Assembly (NCBI GenBank): GCA_026397725.1
Contig: JAPLUI010000263.1
Coordinates: 1 to 41,872 of the forward strand
Length of the DNA stretch: 41,872 nucleotides
Reading direction: 5' to 3'
Source: Verrucomicrobiota bacterium
GTDB taxonomy: Bacteria; Verrucomicrobiota; Verrucomicrobiia; Verrucomicrobiales; Akkermansiaceae
The position numbers were made by a program, and so were the translations under genes. Below, one piece after another: positions 6,966 to 15,874 of this stretch. Position 1 is the stretch's first letter. Every line of letters starts with the position of its first letter. The notes under the pieces were generated by a model, which was given only the letters and a program-made list of their open reading frames with translations, did not search any database and was not told the DNA's origin.

Positions 6966-9932
6966 ATGCAGACACCCACCACACTCCTGTCACTCGCCAT
7001 GGCCGGCGCCGCGCTTGGCGGAACTGCCATTGTGTGCCCGCCCGCCGCGCCGGCGCAGGTGGAACTCGCCGCGAAGGAAGTCCGGAGATATATCTATCTG
7101 CGTACCGGGGAACTGCTGCCGATCACGGCGTCCGGCGCGGGCATCACGCTGCAGATTGATCCGGCGCTCGCCGCACAGCAATACCGGCTGCAAGGCGACG
7201 GCACGACGCTGGCCATCACCGGGGGCAGCGGGATGGCGGTGCTGTATGGTGTCTATCATTTCGCGGAAAAGCTCGGCGTGCGGTTCTATCTGCACGGCGA
7301 CGTGATTCCGGATGAGCAATCCCCCCTGGTCCTGCCCGTGCTCGATGAGACCGCTCAACCCTGGTTCGCCTTGCGGGGCATCCAGCCGTTCCATGATTTC
7401 ATGGAAGGCCCGGACTGGTGGAACGCGGATGATTACAAGGCCTACGCGTCTCAACTGGCGAAACTGCGGATGAATTTCCTCGGCCTGCACAACTATCCCG
7501 AACGCCACGGCGGCTATCCGGGACCGGAACCCACCGTCTGGATCGGTCTATCAGATGACTGCGATGACCGCGGCCGCGTGACCCGCAGCTACCCGGCGTT
7601 TTTCGCCAACACGCTGCGCCCCGGGTGGGGCAACGTGCCGATGAAAACCTCGCAATATGCCGGCGGCGCGGCCTCCTTGTTTGATGCCGATGTTTTCGGC
7701 CCGGACGTGCAACGGGGGCAATTCCCCTGGCCGGCGGAACCCGCCGCCTGCAACGAGGTGTTCAATCGCACGGCGGACATGTATCGCGATGCTTTCAGTT
7801 TCGCCCGTTCGCTCGGAATCAACATCTGCGTGGGCACCGAAACACCCCTCACCGTGCCGCAACTGGTCAAGGAGAGGCTCCAATCACAGGGCCGCGATCC
7901 CGCCGATCCCGCCGTGGTGCGGGACCTGTACAAGGGGATCTTCAAACGGCTCGCCCGTGCTTTTCCGGTGGACTACTATTGGCTCTGGACCCCCGAGGAT
8001 TGGACCTGGGGCGGCAACCAGCCCGGGCAGTTGGAAAAAACCCGGGACGACCTCCGGGCCGCGCTCGGCGCGCTGGCTGATCTGGGCCACCCGTTCCCGT
8101 TAGCCACCTGCGGCTGGGTGCTGGGTCCGGCCCACGACCGCGCGGCGCTTGACGCCATCCTGCCGCCAACCAGCCCGATGGCCTGCATCAACCGCCAGGT
8201 GGGTCACGAGGGCGTGGAACCCGCCTTCGCCAACCTCAGCGGCCGTCCCAAGTGGGCGATTCCATGGTTGGAAAACGACCCTAACATGGTAGGCCCGCAG
8301 CCATGGGTGGCGCGGATGCGTTACGACGCCGTCGAGGCCCGCCGCTTCGGATGCACCGGGCTCTTCGGCCTGCACTGGCGCGTCAAGGCGCTCGAAATGA
8401 ATGTCGCCGCGCTGGCCGCAGCCGGCTGGGACCAGGCGTGGGTGCCCGCCGGCTTCGACACCACGCCGGTCACAGCGGCCAAGAGTGGTGATGGCGCGCT
8501 GGGCGGCCAGACGGCCAGCTTCACCGCGCCGGTGGCCGGCACCACCGAGCCGACGATCTATCAGACCGTCCGTTTCGACCTCAATGGCTATCAACTCGCC
8601 GTCCCGGACGGAACCTACACCGTCACCCTGCAATTCAACGAACCCGCGTACACGGCAGCCGGCAAGCGGGTCTTCGGGGTGAAACTTCAGGGCCGCCAGG
8701 TCGTCACCGGACTGGATGTCTTTGCCAGGGTCGGTGCTAACAAGGCGCTCGACCTGGGTTATCCTGATATCGCGGTGAGTGCCGGCTCGTTAGGCATCGA
8801 ATTCACTCGCGAGGTCGAGTTTCCCTGTATCGCCGGAATCACGATTCTAGGCGCCACCAAGGCCACCAACCAAGTGGCGGGCCGGCCATTCGCACGCCGG
8901 ATCAACTGCGGCGGCCCGCAGACAGGCGAATACGAGGCGGACACCGCCGCTGGCGGTTCCACCGTGCCACCCGCCGGCAAGACCCGCGCGATGCCGGTCG
9001 GCGATTTCTATCAGGACTACGCGCGTGCCAATTTCGGCGGCACCGCAGCCACGGCAATCGCTGGATTGTTAGAAAAACTCGACGGCGTGGCGCTGCCCGA
9101 ACCCAGCACCTGGAGCGAGGGACCCGGCGCGTTGGTGGCAACTGCAACCCCCTGGGCCGAGCAGCGGAAACGCTATGCCTTCGTGGACGAACTGGCCGCC
9201 TGGCGTGCGCAGGTGAAGGGTGCCGGAAACCTCGAGCGCTTCGACTATTGGCTCAACACCTATCAGGCAATGGCCACCATGGCGGAAGTCTCGTGCCTGC
9301 GCGGCCAGCTCGATCAGGCGATGACCGGGAAAGACTTCCAAGTGGCCGTGGCCGCGCGCATCGGACTGGCCGCCGCGTGGTCGCGCTTGCTCACGCTGCA
9401 AACCGCCATCGTCCGCACGCCCGGCGAACTCGGCACCATCGCCAACCTCGAGCACCAAACCCGCGCCCGGGCCCGCTTCGTGGATGGCCACGATGAAGCA
9501 TTGGTCAAAGCGCTCGGCCACCCGTTGCCGGCGCAAGCCACGCTCTCGCAGAACTACACCGGCCCGGCCCGCCTGATCGTGCCGTGCGTCCGCAGTGGGG
9601 TCACCAAGGGCGAAGTGCTGCAACTCCGGATCATCGCGCTCGATCATCAACCGGTGGCATCCGTCACCGTCCAGATTCGCCCGCTGGGCAAGGGCGAGTG
9701 GCAAACCATCGCCGCCCGACATCTTGGACGTGCCGTCTATCAGGCCACACTGCCCGCGGCGGAGAACGATTTCGAGTATCGCATTTCCGCCGCCACCACC
9801 GCCGGCACCCCCCTCGTCTGGCCCGCCACCGCGCCCGGGATCAACCAGACGGTGGTCGTTGCGCCATCGCGTTCCGCGACGCCATCCCCGGCACCGGCGA
9901 CACTGCCATCACCGCTGAAGCCACCGCGCTGA
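6966..9932 (+). CDS. Secreted DUF4838 protein with GH67-type N-terminus and malectin-like domain
   Basis: A 988-aa protein with a signal-peptide-like start (MQTPTTLLSLAMAGAALGG). Residues about 30-115 resemble the N-terminal domain of alpha-glucuronidase-type enzymes (AAKEVRRYIYLRTGELLPI, then GVYHFAEKLGVRFY). About 125-490 is the DUF4838 TIM-barrel-like region (MNFLGLHNYPERHG, YYWLWTPEDWTWGG). About 515-620 is a malectin-like domain (VRFDLNGYQLAVPDGTYTV...FGVKLQG). The C-terminal part is beta-rich. It probably acts on uronic-acid- or hexosamine-containing polysaccharide outside the cytoplasm; the substrate cannot be told from sequence. It starts a co-directional set with the DUF6807 and alpha-galactosidase genes. 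Codon use is that of the other large genes. Confidence 0.8.
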   Translation: MQTPTTLLSLAMAGAALGGTAIVCPPAAPAQVELAAKEVRRYIYLRTGELLPITASGAGITLQIDPALAAQQYRLQGDGTTLAITGGSGMAVLYGVYHFAEKLGVRFYLHGDVIPDEQSPLVLPVLDETAQPWFALRGIQPFHDFMEGPDWWNADDYKAYASQLAKLRMNFLGLHNYPERHGGYPGPEPTVWIGLSDDCDDRGRVTRSYPAFFANTLRPGWGNVPMKTSQYAGGAASLFDADVFGPDVQRGQFPWPAEPAACNEVFNRTADMYRDAFSFARSLGINICVGTETPLTVPQLVKERLQSQGRDPADPAVVRDLYKGIFKRLARAFPVDYYWLWTPEDWTWGGNQPGQLEKTRDDLRAALGALADLGHPFPLATCGWVLGPAHDRAALDAILPPTSPMACINRQVGHEGVEPAFANLSGRPKWAIPWLENDPNMVGPQPWVARMRYDAVEARRFGCTGLFGLHWRVKALEMNVAALAAAGWDQAWVPAGFDTTPVTAAKSGDGALGGQTASFTAPVAGTTEPTIYQTVRFDLNGYQLAVPDGTYTVTLQFNEPAYTAAGKRVFGVKLQGRQVVTGLDVFARVGANKALDLGYPDIAVSAGSLGIEFTREVEFPCIAGITILGATKATNQVAGRPFARRINCGGPQTGEYEADTAAGGSTVPPAGKTRAMPVGDFYQDYARANFGGTAATAIAGLLEKLDGVALPEPSTWSEGPGALVATATPWAEQRKRYAFVDELAAWRAQVKGAGNLERFDYWLNTYQAMATMAEVSCLRGQLDQAMTGKDFQVAVAARIGLAAAWSRLLTLQTAIVRTPGELGTIANLEHQTRARARFVDGHDEALVKALGHPLPAQATLSQNYTGPARLIVPCVRSGVTKGEVLQLRIIALDHQPVASVTVQIRPLGKGEWQTIAARHLGRAVYQATLPAAENDFEYRISAATTAGTPLVWPATAPGINQTVVVAPSRSATPSPAPATLPSPLKPPR

Positions 9933-10045
9933 ATGTCGCGGGCCAGCCGGTCTGGTGGGGCCAATCTCATCCGAGCCAAGATGGTTGCGAGAATCCCCCG
10001 GGAATGGTTGCAGGAACCGCCTTTTCGTTAGCCGTGCCGTACGAA

Positions 10046-10125
10046 CTTCACAGTTCCTGATCCCGGCGGAAAACGAGTTGGCACTGGTTGGCGTTGCAGA
10101 CGAATTCGTGAATCATCCGCGCATG
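10046..10125 (+). repeat. Dispersed repeat family 2, copy 1
   Basis: An 80-bp sequence with an inverted copy at 20695-20774 and a partial copy at 32555-32596, where it forms the left end of the insertion in the Hsp70 gene. In the first two copies one frame reads QFLIP.ENELAL.GV..EFVNHPRM with mostly conservative changes. Confidence 0.75.
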
Positions 10126-10260
10126 AACAGGTGCAGGTATGGAGTGCGGTGGGAAGCGCAGCGCCACACCGCTGTGGCTAAATCCCGGCGACCGCTGCGG
10201 CCGGACCCTCGTCCGGTCAGTCATCAAGTATAAGAATGGACGCGGCTGTGACAATGCTTG

Positions 10261-10355
10261 GTCTTACTTGATCATTGGAAGTTGGAAGTTGAAATCTTTC
10301 TCTTCATGGATCGTTGGCCGCCCATCCGTCCGAATTCAACATCCAACATTCAAAC
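10261..10355 (+). repeat. Dispersed repeat family 1, partial copy D
   Basis: Matches the GTCTTACTTGATCATTG ... TTCAACATCCAACATTCAA part of copies A to C. Confidence 0.7.
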
Positions 10356-10459
10356 TTGAAGATCGCGACCTTGCACTCGCCGGCCTCCAGACCTTCGAAC
10401 CAGCCAGCGGAACCGTCTGTTGACAAATCAATCCGAACCGGAACGTAAGGGATTCACCT

Positions 10460-11401
10460 ATGATGAAACCAATGCAAACAATCTTGGTGGTCTCGCTGCT
10501 TATCGGCCGCCTCACCGGCGCAGGCGAAGCGGCACGGTTTCGCTGGGACCTCATGCCCAACGACGCCGGTGTGGCGCTCGTCAACCAGGCCAGCGGCTTG
10601 CCGGTCTGGCGGGCGGGATGTGACCCGCAGCAGCCGCAACCCTATATCTATCCGCTAGCCACACTTGGCGGCGTCGAACTGACTGCCAACTCGCCGGCTG
10701 ACCACGTCTGGCACCACAGCCTCTGGTTTGCGTGGAAGTATATCAACGGCGTCAACTATTGGGAAACCGACCCGCAGACCGGCAAGAGCGAAGGCAGCAC
10801 CCTCATCAAGTCCACGAAGATCCAGTGCGGTGACGACTTTTCGGCTCGCGTGGAGCTGGCCATTGAGTATGCACCGCCGGGCAAACCGCCGGTGCTGCGC
10901 GAGTCGCGCGTGCTGGCGTTCGGCGCCCCGCGTGCGGACGGTTCGTATGTGATTGACTGGGACGCGACATTCACCGTCGGTGAAACCGGGATCATTCTTG
11001 ACCGGACGCCGCCGCAGGGTGCCTCCGGCGGTTACGCCGGCTTGTCGCTGCGGTTTCCGAAGGGAATCAAAGGCTGGAATTTTCTAACGAGCGAAGGGGC
11101 CGCCAGTGCCGCCACGGGGAATGGGCAGCCGGCATGCTGGGCTGACTTTTCCGGTCCGACGCGAACAGGGCCGGTGGCGGGCATCACGGTGTTCGATCAT
11201 CCGGCCAATCCGCGCCACCCCACCCGGTGGTATCTCAACGCGGAGCACCCGTATTTCAGTCCGGCGTTGATTTACCGGGAGCCCATGACGCTCAAGTCCG
11301 GTGCGACGATGCGGCTGCGCTACCGCGTGCTGGTGCATGAGGGACTGGGAGAGATACCCAAACTCGACGCTGAATTCAACAACTTCGTCAAACCACCATG
11401 A
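10460..11401 (+). CDS. Secreted DUF6807 (PmoA-like) protein
   Basis: A 313-aa protein with an N-terminal signal peptide (MMKPMQTILVVSLLIGRLTGAGEA). The family pattern is clear: PYIYPLATLGGVELT, DHVWHHSLWFAWKYINGVNYWE, GGYAGLSLRFP, and TVFDHPANPRHPTRWYL. The H-H-W and DHPxNP motifs are hallmarks of DUF6807, found in carbohydrate-degradation loci of Verrucomicrobiota, Planctomycetota and Bacteroidota. The enzymatic activity is not established as far as I know. Length is normal for the family. The gene lies between DUF4838 and GH27 genes, so it probably helps break down the same glycan. Confidence 0.85.
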   Translation: MMKPMQTILVVSLLIGRLTGAGEAARFRWDLMPNDAGVALVNQASGLPVWRAGCDPQQPQPYIYPLATLGGVELTANSPADHVWHHSLWFAWKYINGVNYWETDPQTGKSEGSTLIKSTKIQCGDDFSARVELAIEYAPPGKPPVLRESRVLAFGAPRADGSYVIDWDATFTVGETGIILDRTPPQGASGGYAGLSLRFPKGIKGWNFLTSEGAASAATGNGQPACWADFSGPTRTGPVAGITVFDHPANPRHPTRWYLNAEHPYFSPALIYREPMTLKSGATMRLRYRVLVHEGLGEIPKLDAEFNNFVKPP

Positions 11402-11780
11402 GTTCCGCCGGGGCCGCGCCAATGGTTTGCTGCGGCAACCCGCAACCAGGCTCACCCCTGCTTCCGCTATTTCCCACCGGCCGTTCCCGCAAGCCTTCGC
11501 GCTGAGGAAGGCCAATGCCGCGAAAGATGGCGGCGAGGCGAATCTTTTGAAAGAATCGGCCGTTCCCCGCGTTTTCTTGACCATGAAATCCGCCCCATGG
11601 ATGCTCACCGTCCCTGCGGCCTCCGGCGCGACCAGGCAGGTGCCCGTGTCGCGCCGCCGGGTCATCGCCAGCCATGCCGCCGCCCCGCGGCCCGCGATCC
11701 TCCCCGCGCGGCGGTTAGGTAAGGACGCGCCGTCCCGCTCAATCCAACTGAGCATTAATGTTAGAAAAAGGATCCTGAAG
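11402..11780. other. Intergenic region without recognised gene
   Basis: About 380 bp between the DUF6807 and GH27 genes. The frame is open through to the GH27 gene, but its composition (Arg/Ala/Pro-rich, no homology) and the signal peptide beginning at 11781 argue against coding. An AAGGA sequence about 8 nt before 11781 is a plausible ribosome binding site. Confidence 0.5.
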
Positions 11781-13457
11781 ATGTTGCATAATCATCGTGC
11801 CGCGTATGTCTGTTGCAGCTTGCTGCTCATGGGTGCGCCGGCCCGTGCTGCGGCGGTTGCCATTGCCGCTGAGACTACCGAAAACCTGGCTGCCGTGCGA
11901 CCGGTGCAGCAAACCGGTGAGGTGACGGTGGATCGCAGTCCCGGGCAAGCGCCGCTGGACCTCGGTGATCTGGTTTACGCGACGGGCATCGGGGTGCGAG
12001 CGGGATCCAAACTCACCTACGACGTCAGCAATCGAGCGGGCCGGTTCGAGGCGTGGGTGGGGATTGATCCCAAGGCGTCCGCGAAGCGAGCGGGCCGGTT
12101 TTGCGTCCATGCCGATGAGGCCCTGGTGTTCGACAGCGGCGTGATCCAACAAACCGACAAGCAAGGGAGTTCACAAAACCCCACCCGGCCGATTCGCGTG
12201 GTGATTCCGCTGGCGGGCGTCAAGCAGTTGCGCCTGACGTTCCAGTGTGAAGACGACAAGGACCAGACCGGCTTGTGCGGCGGTTGGGGTGACGCGAAAT
12301 TCGTGCCCGCATCCGCCCCGGAGTATCAGCTCGGCACGTATGCAGGCAAGACCTTGGCCGCAACTCCGCCGATGGGCTGGAACTCATGGTGCCGTTATGG
12401 CACGGACATCAGCGAAGAACTCATCAAAAAGGTCGCCGCCGCGATGGTGGAGAGCGGCATGCGAGACGCCGGATATATATATGTCGGCCTGGATGACGGC
12501 TGGCAGGCTCCCGGCGCGAAATTCGACGACCAGGGGTATCCGCTCTGGGACCCCAAGAAGTTTCCGGGCGGCATGCAAGCGCTGGGCGACTATCTGCACG
12601 CCAAGCGGCTGAAATTCGGCATCTACTCGCGAGCGGAATGGGTCAGGGGGCACGAGACGCAGTTTGCCGCCAGGTTCGCCGAGTGGGGCGTGGATCTGGT
12701 GAAGTATGACTTCAGTAACAAACAGCAGCAACAGACCACGCTCGACGCCATCCGGGCCGCCGGACGGGACGTGATCTTCTCCGTATGCGAGTGGGGCAAC
12801 GAGCGCCCATGGCTGTGGGCACCGGGCCTCGGCGCGGAGATGTGGCGCACAACTTATGATGTCAAGGACAAGTGGACCAGCGCATACGACAACAACGGCG
12901 GTATCGGCGTGCTGCGCTCAGCCCATCAGAACGAGGCGCTGGGCCCGTTCGTCGGGCCGGGACGCTGGAACGACCTGGACATGCTTCAGATCGGCGTGGA
13001 TGGGTTCGACTATGGCAACGATCAGAAGAAGGCCGGGTTCGATATCACTCCCGACGAGGAAAGATTGCAGATGAGCCTCTGGACGATTCTCGCCTCACCC
13101 CTGCTGACCGCCAACGACGTCACCACCATGAACGCCCAAACCAAATCGATCCTGCTGAACCGGCAGGTGATCGCAGTTAGCCAGGATCCGCTGGGCGTCC
13201 CCGGGTGGCGCGTCAAGAAGATGGACCGGATCGAGGTTTGGAAGCGCCCTTTGACAAACGGCGACGTCGCCGTGGGGTTCGTGAACCTCGACGACAAGCC
13301 ACGCGATATCGACGTGACCTGGGCGCAATTGAACCTTGGCGGCCCGCGGGAAGTCACCGATTTATGGGCACAGCGCAGCCTTGGCAAACATGACAAGCGG
13401 CTGAAGATCGCGACCATCCCGTCGCACGGCGTGGCCTTCTTGCGCTTGTCAAAGTGA
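11781..13457 (+). CDS. Alpha-galactosidase, GH27, with N-terminal NPCBM domain
   Basis: A 558-aa protein. The start at 11781 gives a signal peptide (MLHNHRAAYVCCSLLLMGAPARA). Residues about 45-185 form an NPCBM-type carbohydrate-binding domain (YATGIGVRAGSKLTYDV, RFEAWVGID). About 190-500 is the GH27 barrel: TPPMGWNSWCRYG, YIYVGLDDGW, LVKYDF with the nucleophile D310, and GRWNDLDM with D398/D400 as acid/base region; then ASPLLTANDV and AVSQDPLG. A C-terminal beta domain follows. It hydrolyses terminal alpha-galactosyl (or related) residues. All key residues are present and the length fits. It belongs to the co-directional glycan locus. Confidence 0.92.
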   Translation: MLHNHRAAYVCCSLLLMGAPARAAAVAIAAETTENLAAVRPVQQTGEVTVDRSPGQAPLDLGDLVYATGIGVRAGSKLTYDVSNRAGRFEAWVGIDPKASAKRAGRFCVHADEALVFDSGVIQQTDKQGSSQNPTRPIRVVIPLAGVKQLRLTFQCEDDKDQTGLCGGWGDAKFVPASAPEYQLGTYAGKTLAATPPMGWNSWCRYGTDISEELIKKVAAAMVESGMRDAGYIYVGLDDGWQAPGAKFDDQGYPLWDPKKFPGGMQALGDYLHAKRLKFGIYSRAEWVRGHETQFAARFAEWGVDLVKYDFSNKQQQQTTLDAIRAAGRDVIFSVCEWGNERPWLWAPGLGAEMWRTTYDVKDKWTSAYDNNGGIGVLRSAHQNEALGPFVGPGRWNDLDMLQIGVDGFDYGNDQKKAGFDITPDEERLQMSLWTILASPLLTANDVTTMNAQTKSILLNRQVIAVSQDPLGVPGWRVKKMDRIEVWKRPLTNGDVAVGFVNLDDKPRDIDVTWAQLNLGGPREVTDLWAQRSLGKHDKRLKIATIPSHGVAFLRLSK

Positions 13458-13507
13458 CCGTGACTCGGCAAACGTACAACTGTTAACTCACCCCCGAAAA
13501 AAGCAAC

Positions 13508-15766
13508 ATGCACCCGACTACCCGCACCTCGCTCCAACCCCTGTCGCTCATGACAGGCCTGGCCATGCTCGCCTGCTCCCCCGGGGCTCCCGCCCAACAG
13601 GCCGTTGCGGCCCCGCCCAACGCCCCGGCCACGGTGGCATGGAATGCCGCGCAGGGCAAACTGACCCTGCAATACCACGGCACTGTGATTTTGAACACCA
13701 CGGTCCGCGCCGAGGACGCGGCGGGAATAGAGGTGGCCGGCACCACCGTCAAACTGGAACAACCGGCTGCCGTCGGCGAGAAAGGGCAAGTCGAGCAACG
13801 TTTGAAGTTCACCTTGGCCGAGCCCAAGGAGGGCGTGAAGCTGGTCATGAGCGGCACCGCTGTGGGCAGCGGGGAGACCTTTCCCGCCGAAACCGGTAGC
13901 GAGGCGCAGCAGCGCTTCCCGCTGGTGCGTACCAGCGTCGGCTTGAGCCACTCGCTGCGCAACAACGCGCTTTATGATAGGCACTGGGACTGGATGCTCG
14001 CCGGCCCGGCCGACGGCACGACGCGCGTCCGGCCCAAGGTGGTGGACCAGCAGGGGATCACCTTCGGCTGGGAGATCCGCCCTGCGGCCGCCTCGACCAG
14101 CCCGGGGCCGGCGGCCATTGAGCTGGTGTTCCGGCCCCGTTACTATCAGAAACACAAGGATCTCGTTAACTTCGAGCCGTGGACCTATCAGGTCTGGCAG
14201 GGCTCGGTCTCCGGGTATTGCTCGTGGTGGTCCTACCGCGACGGCATCAATCAAAAGGTGGTGGACTCGCTGGTGGACGTGTTTGCCGCGAAGAAGCTCC
14301 CCGACTTCGGCTATCAGTATCTCCAGCTCGACGCCGGTTACTGCGGTGGCGGCGGCGGGCCGCAGTCATTCCTCGAATGGGACAAGAACAAGTTTCCCGG
14401 CGGCGCGCAAGCCGCAGTGAAGAAGATCAAGTCCGGCGGCATGAAACCCGGCATCTGGGTCCACCGCGTGTATCGGTCCTATGTCGATCGTGACCTGCCC
14501 CAGATCGGCAAGGACCATCCGGATTGGTTTGTGACCAAGGAAGACGGCTCGATCTATCAGGGAGGCTACGGGGTCTGGTGCCTCAACACCAAGAACCAGA
14601 ACGCGCTGGATGCCCTGGTGCGCCCGCTGTTCCGCGAACTCAAGCAGCAGGCTTGGGACTACGTCAAGATCGACGGCGCCGGCGACATGATGAACTCCGA
14701 CCGTGAACAACCAGCCGCCGCCCACTTCAAGAGGGTCGGCTCGACGCCCGAGGAGTCGCTGCGCAACTGGGACCGCGTGGCCCGCGAGGAACTCGGCAAG
14801 GACATCTTCATTCTAACCTGTTGGGGCGTGGGCCCGGGCCGTGCCTCGATCGGCTTGGCTGACGGCTGCCGCCTGGGCAGCGACGGGTTCCAATGGAACA
14901 CCCTGCTGGGCAACAGTTCGACTAACGGCGTGGTGTGGCGCGGCGACCCCGACCATTGCGACATCATGGCCACGGGAGCCAAGGACAAGACCACCATGAA
15001 GACCTTCGGGGTGCCGGCGGCGACGGCCGACACCATCGACCAACCCTGCGTGGTGGCGATGGCCGGCAGCATGCTCATGGTCAGCGACAAGGCCGAGGAC
15101 TATCAGAACGACGCCAACCTCGAGGGCATGAAACGCAGCGCCCCGGTGCTCTTCACCGTGCCAGGGCAACTCTACGACGGTGGCGGCAATGGCACCTGGT
15201 GGTTGCAGGAAATCGACCGCCCCTTCGACCATTGGTCGGTGCTGGCCCGCTTCAACTGGCGGCAGGGCAACTTGCAATGGAAGCGTCCCGACGCGCCGGA
15301 ACAGGAAGTGAAGTTCACCGACCTCGGGCTGGCCGACGACCGCGAGTACCTGGTGTTCGAGTTCTGGACGCAGACCTTCCTGGGCAAGTCGAAGGGTTCG
15401 TTCAAGGCCCCCGCACTCGGGTCTAACGCCGCAATGCAGGTCTTCGCAATCCGCGAGGCGCGGACGCATCCCTGGGTTCTATCAACCACCCGCCACCTCT
15501 CGCAGGGCGGCGTCAGCCTGCTGGGCGAGAACTGGGACCAGGCCGGCCTCATCCTCTCCGGCAAGAGCGCGGTGGTCGGCGGCGATCCATACGTGCTGAC
15601 GGTGCATTTGCCCGCCGGCTTCATGCTCACCAGCGCTGTGGTCACCGGCGAGAAGGTGGAGCTTGCGAAGCAGGCGGAGACCGCCACGGTCCGGATCGTG
15701 CCCGCGACCACCAAGACCGTCGAGTGGAAGATGAGTTTTGCCAAGTCCGGAGGCAGCAAGATTTGA
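13508..15766 (+). CDS. Secreted alpha-galactosidase-like enzyme (melibiase clan GH-D)
   Basis: A 752-aa protein with a lipoprotein- or signal-like start (SLMTGLAMLACSPGAPAQQ; the Cys in LAC could be lipidated). The N-terminal about 200 residues form a beta-sandwich, followed by a catalytic barrel with GYCSWWSYRDGI, YQYLQLDAGYCGGGGG, GMKPGIWVHRVY, the nucleophile segment DYVKIDGAGD (D389) and the acid/base segment GDPDHCDIM (D480-D485), then a C-terminal beta domain. This is the pattern of GH27/GH36-related alpha-galactosidases; which of these families applies is not certain. It starts 50 nt after the GH27 gene and probably belongs to the same operon. Confidence 0.85.
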   Translation: MHPTTRTSLQPLSLMTGLAMLACSPGAPAQQAVAAPPNAPATVAWNAAQGKLTLQYHGTVILNTTVRAEDAAGIEVAGTTVKLEQPAAVGEKGQVEQRLKFTLAEPKEGVKLVMSGTAVGSGETFPAETGSEAQQRFPLVRTSVGLSHSLRNNALYDRHWDWMLAGPADGTTRVRPKVVDQQGITFGWEIRPAAASTSPGPAAIELVFRPRYYQKHKDLVNFEPWTYQVWQGSVSGYCSWWSYRDGINQKVVDSLVDVFAAKKLPDFGYQYLQLDAGYCGGGGGPQSFLEWDKNKFPGGAQAAVKKIKSGGMKPGIWVHRVYRSYVDRDLPQIGKDHPDWFVTKEDGSIYQGGYGVWCLNTKNQNALDALVRPLFRELKQQAWDYVKIDGAGDMMNSDREQPAAAHFKRVGSTPEESLRNWDRVAREELGKDIFILTCWGVGPGRASIGLADGCRLGSDGFQWNTLLGNSSTNGVVWRGDPDHCDIMATGAKDKTTMKTFGVPAATADTIDQPCVVAMAGSMLMVSDKAEDYQNDANLEGMKRSAPVLFTVPGQLYDGGGNGTWWLQEIDRPFDHWSVLARFNWRQGNLQWKRPDAPEQEVKFTDLGLADDREYLVFEFWTQTFLGKSKGSFKAPALGSNAAMQVFAIREARTHPWVLSTTRHLSQGGVSLLGENWDQAGLILSGKSAVVGGDPYVLTVHLPAGFMLTSAVVTGEKVELAKQAETATVRIVPATTKTVEWKMSFAKSGGSKI

Positions 15767-15874
15767 AAAGACCAAGCACCGTTACCGCCTCGTCAATTCT
15801 CATACTTGCAATCATTCACCAACTCCGGGCGGTTATCACCCCACCGGAGTCTATGTTGCCAGAATCCGAGTGAC

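Larger units (their letters stand above)
9933..10459. other. Repeat-filled intergenic region
   Basis: Holds copy 1 of a second dispersed repeat (10046-10125), which starts CTTCACAGTTCCTGATCCCG and ends near CCGCGCATG, and a partial copy of family 1 (10261-10355). No gene recognised. An AAGGGA sequence 8-9 nt before the 10460 ATG can serve as ribosome binding site for the next gene. Confidence 0.6.

Noticed and set aside
13022..14254. 410-codon minus-strand frame opposite the alpha-galactosidase genes
   Set aside because: Composition typical of antisense frames in GC-rich DNA; both plus-strand enzymes have clear catalytic motifs.
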